Shown here: piece after piece, positions 27,494 to 35,388 of the stretch
How the letters are laid out: the number at the start of each line of letters is the position of its first letter
How positions within the stretch are numbered: the first letter of the stretch is position 1
Assembly: GCA_947493705.1 (NCBI GenBank)
Contig: CANLSH010000013.1
Location: 1 to 64,000 of the forward strand
Length of the DNA stretch: 64,000 nt
DNA from: an uncultured Arachnia sp.
GTDB lineage: Bacteria; Actinomycetota; Actinomycetes; Propionibacteriales; Propionibacteriaceae
Direction of reading: 5' to 3'
Translations under genes and position numbers: made by a program
The notes under the pieces: generated by a model
The model's database searches: none
The model's input: only the letters and a program-made list of their open reading frames with translations
What the model was told of the DNA's origin: nothing

Positions 27494-28123
27494 TCACCCA
27501 AACGCCTCACCAAGGGTGCCTGGGTCGAAGCTGCCCCCCAGTTCGGAGCCCTCGACGCCGATACGTCCGATCCACTCCGCCGCCCAAGTCTCGTAATCGC
27601 CGTGCGGAGATGACAGAGAGTGCAGCAGAAGCCCGTCCATCGCAGAAGCCATCATGCGTGTCCCCGCCTCGGGCTGCGGTGCCCCCATGGCCTCCAGGAA
27701 AGCGGAGCCGAAATCGATAAACCCCTGCCGCCAGTGCGCCATTGCTTCTTTGAGTTCCGGGCGCCGCGCCGCGTAGAGATACAGCTCGAAGCGAGCGAGT
27801 GACTGTGCCGGATCGGCAAGCATCGCCTGTGCCATCCGTTGGAGCGCGACATTTTGCAGATTGGGATCAGCTTGCGCCAGGCCGCTTTCGCCTCCCAGTT
27901 CTTCGGCCACCGCGGTGATCGTGGCGTGATCGAGCTCAGCGACATATCCGAGCACTGCCGCCAGAAGGGCCTCACGTGAACCGAAGTGATATCGCGTGGA
28001 TCCTCTCGCGACCTTGGCTTGTTCCTCAACGGTGCGGTGCGAGATGGCTTGGAGGCCGTCGGACTTGATCAGCTCCAAGGCGGCAGCGAGCACCCTCTGC
28101 GGGGTGCTGTCGAGGGCATGCAT
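27494..28123 (-). CDS. TetR-family transcriptional regulator
   Basis: A 209-residue repressor with an N-terminal helix-turn-helix (about 8-52, AISHRTVEEQAKVARGSTRYHF) and a C-terminal TetR ligand-binding domain. The start at 28123 (MHALDSTPQ) is preferred to 28198 because the longer form would read through the operator repeats. It is divergent from an ABC exporter operon, with two 16-bp palindromes in the 65-bp gap; it very probably represses that operon and itself. Confidence 0.9.
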   Translation of the reverse strand: MHALDSTPQRVLAAALELIKSDGLQAISHRTVEEQAKVARGSTRYHFGSREALLAAVLGYVAELDHATITAVAEELGGESGLAQADPNLQNVALQRMAQAMLADPAQSLARFELYLYAARRPELKEAMAHWRQGFIDFGSAFLEAMGAPQPEAGTRMMASAMDGLLLHSLSSPHGDYETWAAEWIGRIGVEGSELGGSFDPGTLGEAFG

Positions 28124-28140
28124 ACCGGAATGGTAACGTC

Positions 28141-28156
28141 TGCGACGAGCGTCGCA
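28141..28156. promoter_or_regulatory. TetR-type operator, box 1
   Basis: TGCGAC-GAGC-GTCGCA, an inverted repeat with perfect 6-bp arms, 2 bp from box 2 and about 17 bp before the divergent TetR start codon. It shares arm sequences exactly with box 2. Confidence 0.8.
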
Positions 28157-28158
28157 AT

Positions 28159-28174
28159 TGCGACGATCGTCGCA
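28159..28174. promoter_or_regulatory. TetR-type operator, box 2
   Basis: TGCGACGATCGTCGCA, a fully symmetrical 16-bp palindrome, spaced 18 bp centre to centre from box 1. It ends 14 bp before the exporter ATPase start at 28189, so binding would block that gene's ribosome-binding site region and probably its promoter. Confidence 0.85.
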
Positions 28175-28188
28175 GTGAAAGGAATGCC

Positions 28189-29088
28189 ATGCCTCCACCG
28201 GTCATTGATGTCACAGAATTGAGGAAGACATTTGGGCGCGTGCACGCGCTCAACGGCGTGAACCTGCAAGTCCACGACGGGGAGGTGCATGGATTCCTCG
28301 GGCCCAACGGAGCAGGCAAGTCCACCACCATTCGCATTCTGTTGGGTCTGCTCCGAGCCGATAGCGGTAACGCCAGCGTCTTCGGTGCCGATCCTTGGCG
28401 CAATGCGGTCACGCTGCACCGTCACGTCGCCTACGTACCTGGCGATGTGGCGTTGTGGCCCAACCTCACCGGCGGCGAGGCAATTGACCTATTTGCCCGG
28501 CTGCGCGGAAGGTTTGATGCGTCCCGACGCGACGAACTCATTGATCGATTCGACCTCGATACGTCCAAGAGGGGTGGGACCTACTCAAAGGGCAACCGGC
28601 AGAAGGTGGCGATCATCGCCGCGCTCGCCAGTGATGTTGACCTCCTGATTCTCGATGAGCCCTCCGGTGGCCTGGACCCACTGATGGAAGCAGTTTTCAC
28701 GGAGTGCATTGACGAAGAGCGAACTCGGGGCCGAAGTGTGCTGCTCTCCAGCCATACGTTGGCGCAAGTGGAGCGCCTGTGTGACCGGATCTCGATCATC
28801 CGCGCGGGGAGGCTTGTCGAGTCAGGCACCCTGGCGGAACTGCGACACCTGACCCGCACGACGGTTCGCGCGACGACGCGCCGTGAGCCGCCGTCGCTCG
28901 CCGATCATCCAGGTGTGCACGATCTACAACAGACAGACAAACAGCTGACCTTCGCCGTGGACGCGGCTCGTCTCGACGAGGTCGTCGGTCTACTTCACCG
29001 CGCCCAACTGGTGTCGTTGGAGTGTCAGCCGCCGAGTCTGGAGGAACTGTTCCTGCGTCACTACTCGCACGACAGGGCTCAAGCATGA
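28189..29088 (+). CDS. ABC exporter ATP-binding protein
   Basis: A 299-residue ATPase of the drug-exporter class with Walker A GPNGAGKST, signature TYSKGNRQKV, Walker B LLILDEPSGGLDPL and H-loop LSSHTLAQVE. AAAGGA lies upstream of the ATG. The permease gene overlaps its 3' end by 4 bp. Regulation by the divergent TetR is strongly suggested by the two operators just upstream. Confidence 0.93.
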   Translation: MPPPVIDVTELRKTFGRVHALNGVNLQVHDGEVHGFLGPNGAGKSTTIRILLGLLRADSGNASVFGADPWRNAVTLHRHVAYVPGDVALWPNLTGGEAIDLFARLRGRFDASRRDELIDRFDLDTSKRGGTYSKGNRQKVAIIAALASDVDLLILDEPSGGLDPLMEAVFTECIDEERTRGRSVLLSSHTLAQVERLCDRISIIRAGRLVESGTLAELRHLTRTTVRATTRREPPSLADHPGVHDLQQTDKQLTFAVDAARLDEVVGLLHRAQLVSLECQPPSLEELFLRHYSHDRAQA

Positions 29089-30743
29089 AGACCACTGACA
29101 GCGTCGACCGGCAGAACAAGCCAGGTGAGGAGCTCAGCGCTACGGGTACGCACCCGTGGGCGGGGCTCGGAACGCTGCTCGCTCTGGCACTACGGCGTGA
29201 GCGCGTTCGTCTTCCGCTGTGGATACTGGGTACCACGGCTGTGGCACTCATCATGGTCACCAGCATCATTGCGCTCTACCCGAGAGCCACGGACCGCGCA
29301 GGCTACGCACTCATCATCGACAACCCGGGCAGCACCTTTCTCATCGGGCGCATCTACCGTGCTGGGAATTACACATTCGGGGTCATCACCGGACACCAGA
29401 CGATGGTCCTGCTGAGCATCGCGGCTGCATTGATGGGCATTTCGACGTGCATACGTCACACCAGGGAGGAAGAGGAGTCAGGGCGTGTGGAACTTCTCCG
29501 TGCAGCGCCTGTTGGGCGCCATGCACCGCTCACTGCTGCTGTCGTCACGGCTCTCCTCTCCCAGTTGGTTCCGGGGGTGGTGCTCACGATTTCGCTTGTA
29601 ATGCTGGATGAGGCGTCGATCACCACGATCGGAGCCGCGACCTTCGCCGCCTCTGCGGCCGCCGCAGGGCTCGTCTTCATCGGTGTTGCGGCTGTGGTGA
29701 GTCAACTCGTGCCCACATCGCGGGCCGCCAGTGGCATTTCGGCCCTCACCGTGGGCGCAGCCTTCCTTCTGCGAGGGGCCGGGGACGTTGCTGACAACGG
29801 CTTGATCTGGGCATCTCCCCTCGGGTGGTCGCAACGAACCCGCCCTTGGGACGCCAACGACCTGGCTCCGCTGATGCTCAGTCTCACTGCGACCGCCGCC
29901 CTCTTGATGCTCGGTGCCCGGTTCAGTACGCGGCGTGACTTGGGGGCCGCTTTGGCAACAGGACGGGGCGGACGGCGCCGCGCCTCCCCGCTACTCGTAA
30001 CCCCGATCGGGCTCGCACTGCGACTCAACAAGGGGATCATCGTCGGTTGGGCTCTCGCGCTCTTCCTGTTCGGGCTCATCTATGGACCAGTGCTGGAGGA
30101 GGCCGAGACCTTCGTCGAACGAATGCCGGTACTCCAGGATTTCAATCCTGACGCGGCCACCTCCGGTGGTGTGCTGCTGTTCGCCAGTATCGTGGTCGCC
30201 CTCGGAGCGATGCTGGTGTGCGTCCCGGCCGTGCAGGTCATCACGCGTATGCACAGGGACGAGGTGGCCGGGCGTATCGCCCCGCTGTTCGCCGGCCCGG
30301 TCTCCCGGACTCGCTGGTACACCGCCGCGACCGTAGTTGCGCTTCTCACCGCGGTCATCGTCGTCTCGGCCGTCAGTCTCGGGTTCGGACTGAGCGCAGC
30401 CTCCTCCTTGAGTGAATCCGGCCTGCTGGGCGACATCGTGCTGGCCGGGCTGGAGTATCTACCTGCCATCGCTGTGGTAGTGGCAGTTGCGGCGGCGTTG
30501 GTGGGCTGGGCACCGCGTGCGACGGGACTCGTGTGGCTGGTACTGATCTGGGCGTTGGTGGTGTTCTACTTCGCAGACCTCCTCGACTGGCCCGAGTGGG
30601 TGGCGGCGACGTCCCCGTTTGATCACGTCGCTGCGCGACCAGCCCAAGAGGGGGACACCTCGCAACTCCTGTGGCTCGGCACGCTCGCAGTATTCCTGCT
30701 GACCATTGGGGCCGTCGGCTACCGACGCCGCCCCATCGAATAG
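29085..30743 (+). CDS. ABC-2 type exporter permease
   Basis: A 552-residue membrane protein with about twelve transmembrane segments, the fused-permease architecture of actinobacterial multidrug/antibiotic exporters. The start at 29085 (MKTTDSVDRQ) overlaps the ATPase stop by 4 bp; a reading starting at 29022 would lie inside the ATPase gene. Similar in layout to the 23338-24993 permease, although the two sequences are clearly not close copies. Substrate unknown. Confidence 0.88.
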   Translation: MKTTDSVDRQNKPGEELSATGTHPWAGLGTLLALALRRERVRLPLWILGTTAVALIMVTSIIALYPRATDRAGYALIIDNPGSTFLIGRIYRAGNYTFGVITGHQTMVLLSIAAALMGISTCIRHTREEEESGRVELLRAAPVGRHAPLTAAVVTALLSQLVPGVVLTISLVMLDEASITTIGAATFAASAAAAGLVFIGVAAVVSQLVPTSRAASGISALTVGAAFLLRGAGDVADNGLIWASPLGWSQRTRPWDANDLAPLMLSLTATAALLMLGARFSTRRDLGAALATGRGGRRRASPLLVTPIGLALRLNKGIIVGWALALFLFGLIYGPVLEEAETFVERMPVLQDFNPDAATSGGVLLFASIVVALGAMLVCVPAVQVITRMHRDEVAGRIAPLFAGPVSRTRWYTAATVVALLTAVIVVSAVSLGFGLSAASSLSESGLLGDIVLAGLEYLPAIAVVVAVAAALVGWAPRATGLVWLVLIWALVVFYFADLLDWPEWVAATSPFDHVAARPAQEGDTSQLLWLGTLAVFLLTIGAVGYRRRPIE

Positions 30744-30762
30744 GCGACGATCTACCCAGTTG

Positions 30763-30795
30763 GTGTCAGCGAATCGCGGGGACCGTAGCTGACAC
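30763..30795. terminator. Hairpin after the TetR-controlled exporter
   Basis: GTGTCAGC pairs with GCTGACAC, an 8-bp perfect stem with a 17-base loop, 20 bases after the permease stop. It lacks a T run, so it is only a candidate terminator. Confidence 0.45.
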
Positions 30796-30895
30796 AGCAG
30801 CAGTCACGTCGTCCAACTCTGAGCGCGTACAGGACGCCCGAAATCTACTGGTCGCCCACAGAACGCGAGGCGAGTGTGATACTCCCTCCCGGGAT

Positions 30896-31228
30896 TCAGG
30901 GGAGGTCGAGCACGTAGCGAAGGACTTGGTCGACGCTGCTCAGAGTTCTCGCGTCTGCGACGCCGAGTCGAGCACGGAGCCGATCGGTGGAAATGGTGCG
31001 CACCTGCTCACACATGGCCCATGAGGGAACGGTTAATGATGTATCGCCAGTGACTTCAATACGGCTGGCCCATGATTGTGACCGTGTGGTCAGGGGTACG
31101 ACGGTCACGACGTTGGGGATGACGTCCAGGGCAGCGCTGCTTGAAACGATCAAAACGGGCCTGCGGCCGGACTGTTCATGCCCAACACCTGGATCGGGGA
31201 TCGCCCAGTAAATCTCTCCGCGTCTCAC
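30896..31228 (-). CDS. mazF: MazF/PemK-family mRNA interferase toxin
   Basis: A 110-residue toxin with the family N-terminus RGEIYWAIPDPGVGHEQSG, then RRPVLIVSS and VVTVVPLTTRS, covering the Arg and Ser/Thr residues used for ribonuclease activity. It follows an RHH-type antitoxin gene with a 4-bp overlap. It lies between two exporter operons in the accessory-looking region. Nothing suggests truncation. Confidence 0.9.
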   Translation of the reverse strand: MRRGEIYWAIPDPGVGHEQSGRRPVLIVSSSAALDVIPNVVTVVPLTTRSQSWASRIEVTGDTSLTVPSWAMCEQVRTISTDRLRARLGVADARTLSSVDQVLRYVLDLP

Positions 31229-31461
31229 TGATTCTCACCGGTAACCAGCGGACCACCGAGCCACTGTTCGCGCTCGCTGCGTTCATCCGGTGTTTCGGGG
31301 TGCTCGGCCACATCACGACGCAGCTGTTCGAAGAAGACGTCTCGGTCGAGAAGATCCAAGGCACGCTCCAACACCTCTGCCTGGCTGAGATGACGACGCC
31401 GGGCATGGGTCTGAACGCGTTGGCGCAGATCTGTGGTCACCTTGATAGTCGTGATACTCAT
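31225..31461 (-). CDS. Ribbon-helix-helix antitoxin of the MazF module
   Basis: A 78-residue protein with an N-terminal ribbon-helix-helix (MSITTIKVTTDLRQRVQTHA, then SQAEVLERALDLL) and a C-terminal acidic toxin-binding tail. It is coupled by 4 bp to mazF. A perfect 10-1-10 palindrome at 31468-31488 abuts its start codon. The protein is RHH-like rather than AbrB-like, a common alternative partner for MazF. Confidence 0.87.
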   Translation of the reverse strand: MSITTIKVTTDLRQRVQTHARRRHLSQAEVLERALDLLDRDVFFEQLRRDVAEHPETPDERSEREQWLGGPLVTGENQ

Positions 31462-31467
31462 ATGACT

Positions 31468-31488
31468 AAGGATACTTGAAGTATCCTT
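31468..31488. promoter_or_regulatory. Operator of the MazF toxin-antitoxin module
   Basis: AAGGATACTT-G-AAGTATCCTT, a perfect 10-bp inverted repeat with a 1-base centre. It begins 6 bp upstream of the antitoxin ATG and is AT-rich relative to its surroundings. Its position over the ribosome-binding site or transcription start suits autorepression by the antitoxin or the complex. Confidence 0.8.
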
Positions 31489-31500
31489 TGAATCCAGTCG

Positions 31501-32352
31501 TCACACCTCTTTACTGCGGAACTTTCTGACCGCCAGGGGCGGGAACACCAGGAGAACGACGGCCATGCCCACCAGCACAGTGATGACGGGGTGCTGCATG
31601 GGCCACACGTCAGGAGTGGGCATGTCACCGAGGTTGCCGAACAGCGTGCGGACCGCTTGGACGAGTGCCGAGATGGGGTTCCATTCCGCTATCACCCGCA
31701 GCACCGTCGGCAGCGTGTCGCTGGGGACGAAGGCGTTGGAGATGAACGTCAGCGGGAACAGGATGATGAAGACGGCCTGGTTGAGCGTCTCCGGCGATTT
31801 CACACTCAATCCGATGAAGATCATCACCCAGCTGAAGGCCCAGGCGAAGAACAGCAGCAGCAGGAGTCCGAGCAGGAAGTAGAACACGCCCTCACGGAAA
31901 CGCCAGCCGACGATGAACCCCGTGATGAGCATTACTGTGATGGAGACGATGTTCAGCATGAAGTCGGAGATGGAACGGGCCACCAGCACGGCGCTGGGAG
32001 ACATGGGAAGGCTCCGGAACCGGTCGATGATGCCGTCGCGGATGTCCTCGGCCATGTAGCTTCCGGAGATGGTGGATCCGAAGATCACGGTCTGGGCGAA
32101 GATGCCTGCCATGAGGAATTCGGTGTAATTGCTGCCCTCCACCTGGATGGCCCCGCCGTAAACCTGGCTGAACAGCAGAACGAACATGATGGGCTGCAGC
32201 AGCGCGAAGCCGATGACATCTGGGCTGCGCTTGAGGCGGGTCAGGTTGCGCATGGTGATGGCGTGGACGTCGGTGAACCAGTCCTGGACGGCACTGCGGT
32301 CGTCATCAGCCGTGAGCCGTTCGGTGGCCGGTCGCGTGTCGGTGGTGCTCAC
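31501..32352 (-). CDS. ABC-2 type exporter permease, DrrB-like
   Basis: A 283-residue permease with six transmembrane segments and the ABC-2 layout (MRNLTRLKRSPDVIGFALLQ before the first helix; PSAVLVARSISDF and WNPISALVQAVR later), close in length to daunorubicin-resistance DrrB. Its start overlaps the ATPase gene by 4 bp. It ends only 13 bp from the MazF operator. The substrate is unknown. Confidence 0.9.
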   Translation of the reverse strand: MSTTDTRPATERLTADDDRSAVQDWFTDVHAITMRNLTRLKRSPDVIGFALLQPIMFVLLFSQVYGGAIQVEGSNYTEFLMAGIFAQTVIFGSTISGSYMAEDIRDGIIDRFRSLPMSPSAVLVARSISDFMLNIVSITVMLITGFIVGWRFREGVFYFLLGLLLLLFFAWAFSWVMIFIGLSVKSPETLNQAVFIILFPLTFISNAFVPSDTLPTVLRVIAEWNPISALVQAVRTLFGNLGDMPTPDVWPMQHPVITVLVGMAVVLLVFPPLAVRKFRSKEV

Positions 32353-33317
32353 TCTGCCGCCTCCAATTCAGTATCTTCGGCACCGTGGCCCGTGAGGGTC
32401 AGGAAAACATCATCGAGGGTCGGTCGCCGGACGCCCGCCTCGTGGATCTCGATTCCTACCTCCTCAATCTCGGCAAGTGCTGAGCGTAGGGCACGAGTGG
32501 CATCCTCCACCTGGATGGTGACACCTCTGCCTGACACGCCAGCCTCGCCGCGGCCGTGCCGCTCAAGAATCTCCGCCGCATGTGACGCGTCGGCTTCATC
32601 CACGAGGGTCAACTGCACGCGTCGCCCGCCCACCGAAGCCTTCAACTCATCCGCTGTGCCCTCGGCGATGACCTTGCCACGATCGATGACCGAGATCTGG
32701 TCAGCCAACTGGTCGGCCTCCTCCAAGTACTGCGTGGTCAGAAGTACCGTCGTGCCCTCGGTCGCGCGCTCACGAATGACGTCCCAGAGGCCGAGCCGGG
32801 CCTGGGGGTCGAGGCCGGTGGTGGGTTCATCGAGGAATAACACAGGCGGGTTGATGACGAGTGCACCGGCAAGATCGACCCGTCGGCGCATGCCACCGGA
32901 GAAGCCCTTGAGTGGACGATCAGCAGCTTCGACGAGGTCGAACGCTTGGAGGAGTTCGTCTGCCCGCTCCCGGGAGCGACGACTGCCGAGGTGGTACAAC
33001 CGTCCCACCATGAGGAGGTTCTCCCGTGCCGTGAGCCGTTCATCCACGGCGGCGTACTGGCCGGATGCGCCGATGCGACGGCGCACCTCAGCGGGGTCTG
33101 CGAGCACGTCCACACCAGCCACGTGAGCTTCGCCGCTGTCCGGCCGCAGGAGCGTGCTGAGCACTTTCACAGCGGTGGTCTTACCCGCACCATTGGGACC
33201 CAGAAGCCCTCGCACCGTGCCCTGTTCAATCTCGATGTCCAACCCGTCCAATGCGTGGACCGGACCTGACTTTGCCTTGTAGGTCTTCTTCAGCTGATGC
33301 GCCGACACGAATGTCAT
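32349..33317 (-). CDS. ABC exporter ATP-binding protein, DrrA-like
   Basis: A 322-residue ATPase with Walker A GPNGAGKTT, signature FSGGMRRRVDLAG, Walker B LFLDEPTTGLDPQ and a ~100-residue C-terminal domain, as in DrrA daunorubicin exporters. It is the first gene of a two-gene operon with the DrrB-like permease. No dedicated regulator is adjacent. Confidence 0.93.
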   Translation of the reverse strand: MTFVSAHQLKKTYKAKSGPVHALDGLDIEIEQGTVRGLLGPNGAGKTTAVKVLSTLLRPDSGEAHVAGVDVLADPAEVRRRIGASGQYAAVDERLTARENLLMVGRLYHLGSRRSRERADELLQAFDLVEAADRPLKGFSGGMRRRVDLAGALVINPPVLFLDEPTTGLDPQARLGLWDVIRERATEGTTVLLTTQYLEEADQLADQISVIDRGKVIAEGTADELKASVGGRRVQLTLVDEADASHAAEILERHGRGEAGVSGRGVTIQVEDATRALRSALAEIEEVGIEIHEAGVRRPTLDDVFLTLTGHGAEDTELEAAE

Positions 33318-33422
33318 TGGACTGTTGTCCCCCTGCCGCCCGCGCGGTGCAGGCTGACCAATCGTAGGGCAGGCGTGCCTTCCACAAAAGTGTGACCTCA
33401 GAGTTCGAATGCGGCACAGGCG

Positions 33423-33851
33423 TCAGCCAACGATCTGGCGCAGCCCTATCGAGTAGGCGATCTTGGCGACGATTGCACCGGCCGGCCGCAGGATCGCGGG
33501 CAGCCACGACGGACGGAGACTCTGCCGCCAGACCACCAGCGTGCCGGTGGCCACCTGCTCGACGGAGGCCTCTACAAGCCCTGCGACGGGTCCGAACTTC
33601 TCCACCACCAAGCGACCCGGACGATTACGGGTGGGGGCGTCGGCCCGGGCCACGAGCATGCGGTCGTTGATGTGCAGGGGGCCAAGCGAGGTTTCGCCGA
33701 CGAACCGCAGTCCCCGCCGCATGCTCTCCCGCACGGGCGTCACCCGAGTCAGGGGAATGGCTGCGGAGTGCGCATCCAGGTCCACGAGGCGCGCCCACAC
33801 CACGTGGGCGCTTGCAGGAACATGCAGTCGGACCTCAAAGGTGTCGCTCAT
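33423..33851 (-). CDS. SRPBCC (START-like) family small protein
   Basis: A 142-residue protein with the alternating strand pattern of polyketide-cyclase/START domains (MSDTFEVRLHVPASAHVVWA, then LVDLDAHSAAIPLT). It probably binds a hydrophobic ligand; the ligand is unknown. The start at 33851 overlaps the stop of the FAD oxidoreductase gene by 4 bp, so the two are coexpressed. The longer frame to 34052 lies inside the oxidoreductase gene. Confidence 0.8.
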   Translation of the reverse strand: MSDTFEVRLHVPASAHVVWARLVDLDAHSAAIPLTRVTPVRESMRRGLRFVGETSLGPLHINDRMLVARADAPTRNRPGRLVVEKFGPVAGLVEASVEQVATGTLVVWRQSLRPSWLPAILRPAGAIVAKIAYSIGLRQIVG

Positions 33852-35053
33852 CGCCGAGTCTTCCAGGTGTTTGGTTGTCCCGCAGCGACAGAACGGGCTG
33901 CCGCAGCACCACTGGCCATGGCTCCTTGAATGGAAGCCTCCCCCGTGTCTCCGGCGACAACAATGCCGGGCTGATCGCTGGTGAGGGGTGTACTGCCTGG
34001 TGCGATGTGGGGCAGGGCGTCGTGAATGTCGTGACGAACCAGGAGGCGCCACGCAGGATCATCGACACCCATGATGTCGGCACCACCAGTGCGTGCTTCG
34101 TCGTCAGTGAGCCCGTGGTCGCCGACGGCTGTGACTTGCACCAGGTGTTGTCCGGCCGGGGCGTAGGAGGGACACACTTCTGTGATGACGCTCGTGTTGG
34201 TGATCAACGCATCGTCGCGGATGTCGACGAACAGAAACTTGCTTTCGCTGGGACGACGCTGCGCTGCAAACCACCATGTGGTGAGAGAGTGCATCCTCGG
34301 CTCCGGGTGTCCCAGCAGACGAGCTGTCGTGCGGGGGCCAGCAGCAAGGATGATCTGGTCGGCGGCGTGGCGCTCCCCACCGGAGGTCACGGCCACCTGA
34401 TCGTCCCCGTCGTTCTGCAGCGCAACCACCTCCGTGTCGTAGCGGATCCTGCCGTTGAGCGGCTCGGCCAATTGGTGCGCGATCGCTGCCATGCCCTGCG
34501 CAGGCAGCGACGGCGATCCCTTGGCGAAGTACCAGGCAAGCTGACGGGCGAACGGGGCGGAAACACCCAAGTCCCTGTCCCCCACCACGCCCTGGAAGAA
34601 CCTCTCGATGACTCGGCGCAGCGTTGCGCTGAAGCCCGCCTTCTTGAGGCTGGCCGCCAGCGTCAGAGTCTCGTCCTTCGAGAGTCGGAGCCAGGCGTAG
34701 GCGGCCTTGAGGTCGCTGATGGTGATGGTGCCGCGCAGCAACCCCAGAATTCGGGCGGGATGATGACTCGGATCGGCCAACACCTCCAGACCCTGAGAAT
34801 CACGCACCGCCACGCCGCGATCCCACGAGTGCAGGTCAAGGGCTTTGAGGTTCAGCGCCTTCCTCGCCTCCGGGTAGCTGGGATTGAGGAGCTGGAAGCC
34901 CCTGTCACAACGAAATCCGTCCACCACATCCGTGGCTACCCGCCCGCCGGGCTGCGACGAGGCCTCCAGCACCTCGACGTCCCAGCCCTGTTCCACCAGC
35001 AGCCCGGCAGCGCGTAACCCGGAAAGTCCTGCTCCAATGACCAGTGCATGCAT
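33848..35053 (-). CDS. FAD-dependent oxidoreductase (amine oxidase/phytoene dehydrogenase-like)
   Basis: A 401-residue flavoprotein. The N-terminal dinucleotide-binding fold is VIGAGLSGLRAAGLL (about 5-19), followed by EVLEASSQPGGRVATD. A C-terminal FAD loop, GDTGEASIQGAMASG, closes the site. The start at 35053 (MHALVIGAG) has AAAGGA upstream. It could act on a carotenoid, amine or protoporphyrinogen-like substrate. Its operon with chorismate mutase and guaB gives no clear hint. Confidence 0.85.
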   Translation of the reverse strand: MHALVIGAGLSGLRAAGLLVEQGWDVEVLEASSQPGGRVATDVVDGFRCDRGFQLLNPSYPEARKALNLKALDLHSWDRGVAVRDSQGLEVLADPSHHPARILGLLRGTITISDLKAAYAWLRLSKDETLTLAASLKKAGFSATLRRVIERFFQGVVGDRDLGVSAPFARQLAWYFAKGSPSLPAQGMAAIAHQLAEPLNGRIRYDTEVVALQNDGDDQVAVTSGGERHAADQIILAAGPRTTARLLGHPEPRMHSLTTWWFAAQRRPSESKFLFVDIRDDALITNTSVITEVCPSYAPAGQHLVQVTAVGDHGLTDDEARTGGADIMGVDDPAWRLLVRHDIHDALPHIAPGSTPLTSDQPGIVVAGDTGEASIQGAMASGAAAARSVAAGQPNTWKTRR

Positions 35054-35087
35054 GTTGTTGATCCTTTGCGTGGCGTTGTTGAGCTTC

Positions 35088-35387
35088 TCAGTTGTTCTCG
35101 GCCCTGATGCGTTCATGGTGGCGTACCACCTCGGCGACGATGAAGTTGAGGAACTTCTCCGCCAGTTCCGGATCCAGCTGTGCGTCGACCGCCAGCGCTC
35201 GAAGTCGCTGAATCTGGGCCGCCTCCCGGGCAGGATCCGCAGGTGGCAGACCAGCGGCGGCTTTCAGTTCGCCCACATGCTGAGTCACCTTGAAGCGTTC
35301 GGCCAAGAGGTGCACGAGGGCAGAATCCATGTTGTCTATGCTGCCGCGGAGGCGCTCCAGCTCGGCGCGTGCCTGATCCGGATCCAT
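35088..35387 (-). CDS. Chorismate mutase, AroQ class
   Basis: A 99-residue, all-helical protein with the chorismate mutase type II pattern: LRGSIDNMDSALVHLLAERF (with the first helix Arg), a central HVGELK with its Lys, and DPAREAAQIQRL. It catalyses the conversion of chorismate to prephenate for Phe/Tyr synthesis. The C-terminal Gln/Glu position is not certain from inspection. It starts 1 bp after guaB3 ends, so it is cotranscribed with guaB-guaB3. Confidence 0.87.
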   Translation of the reverse strand: MDPDQARAELERLRGSIDNMDSALVHLLAERFKVTQHVGELKAAAGLPPADPAREAAQIQRLRALAVDAQLDPELAEKFLNFIVAEVVRHHERIRAENN

Positions 35388-35388
35388 G

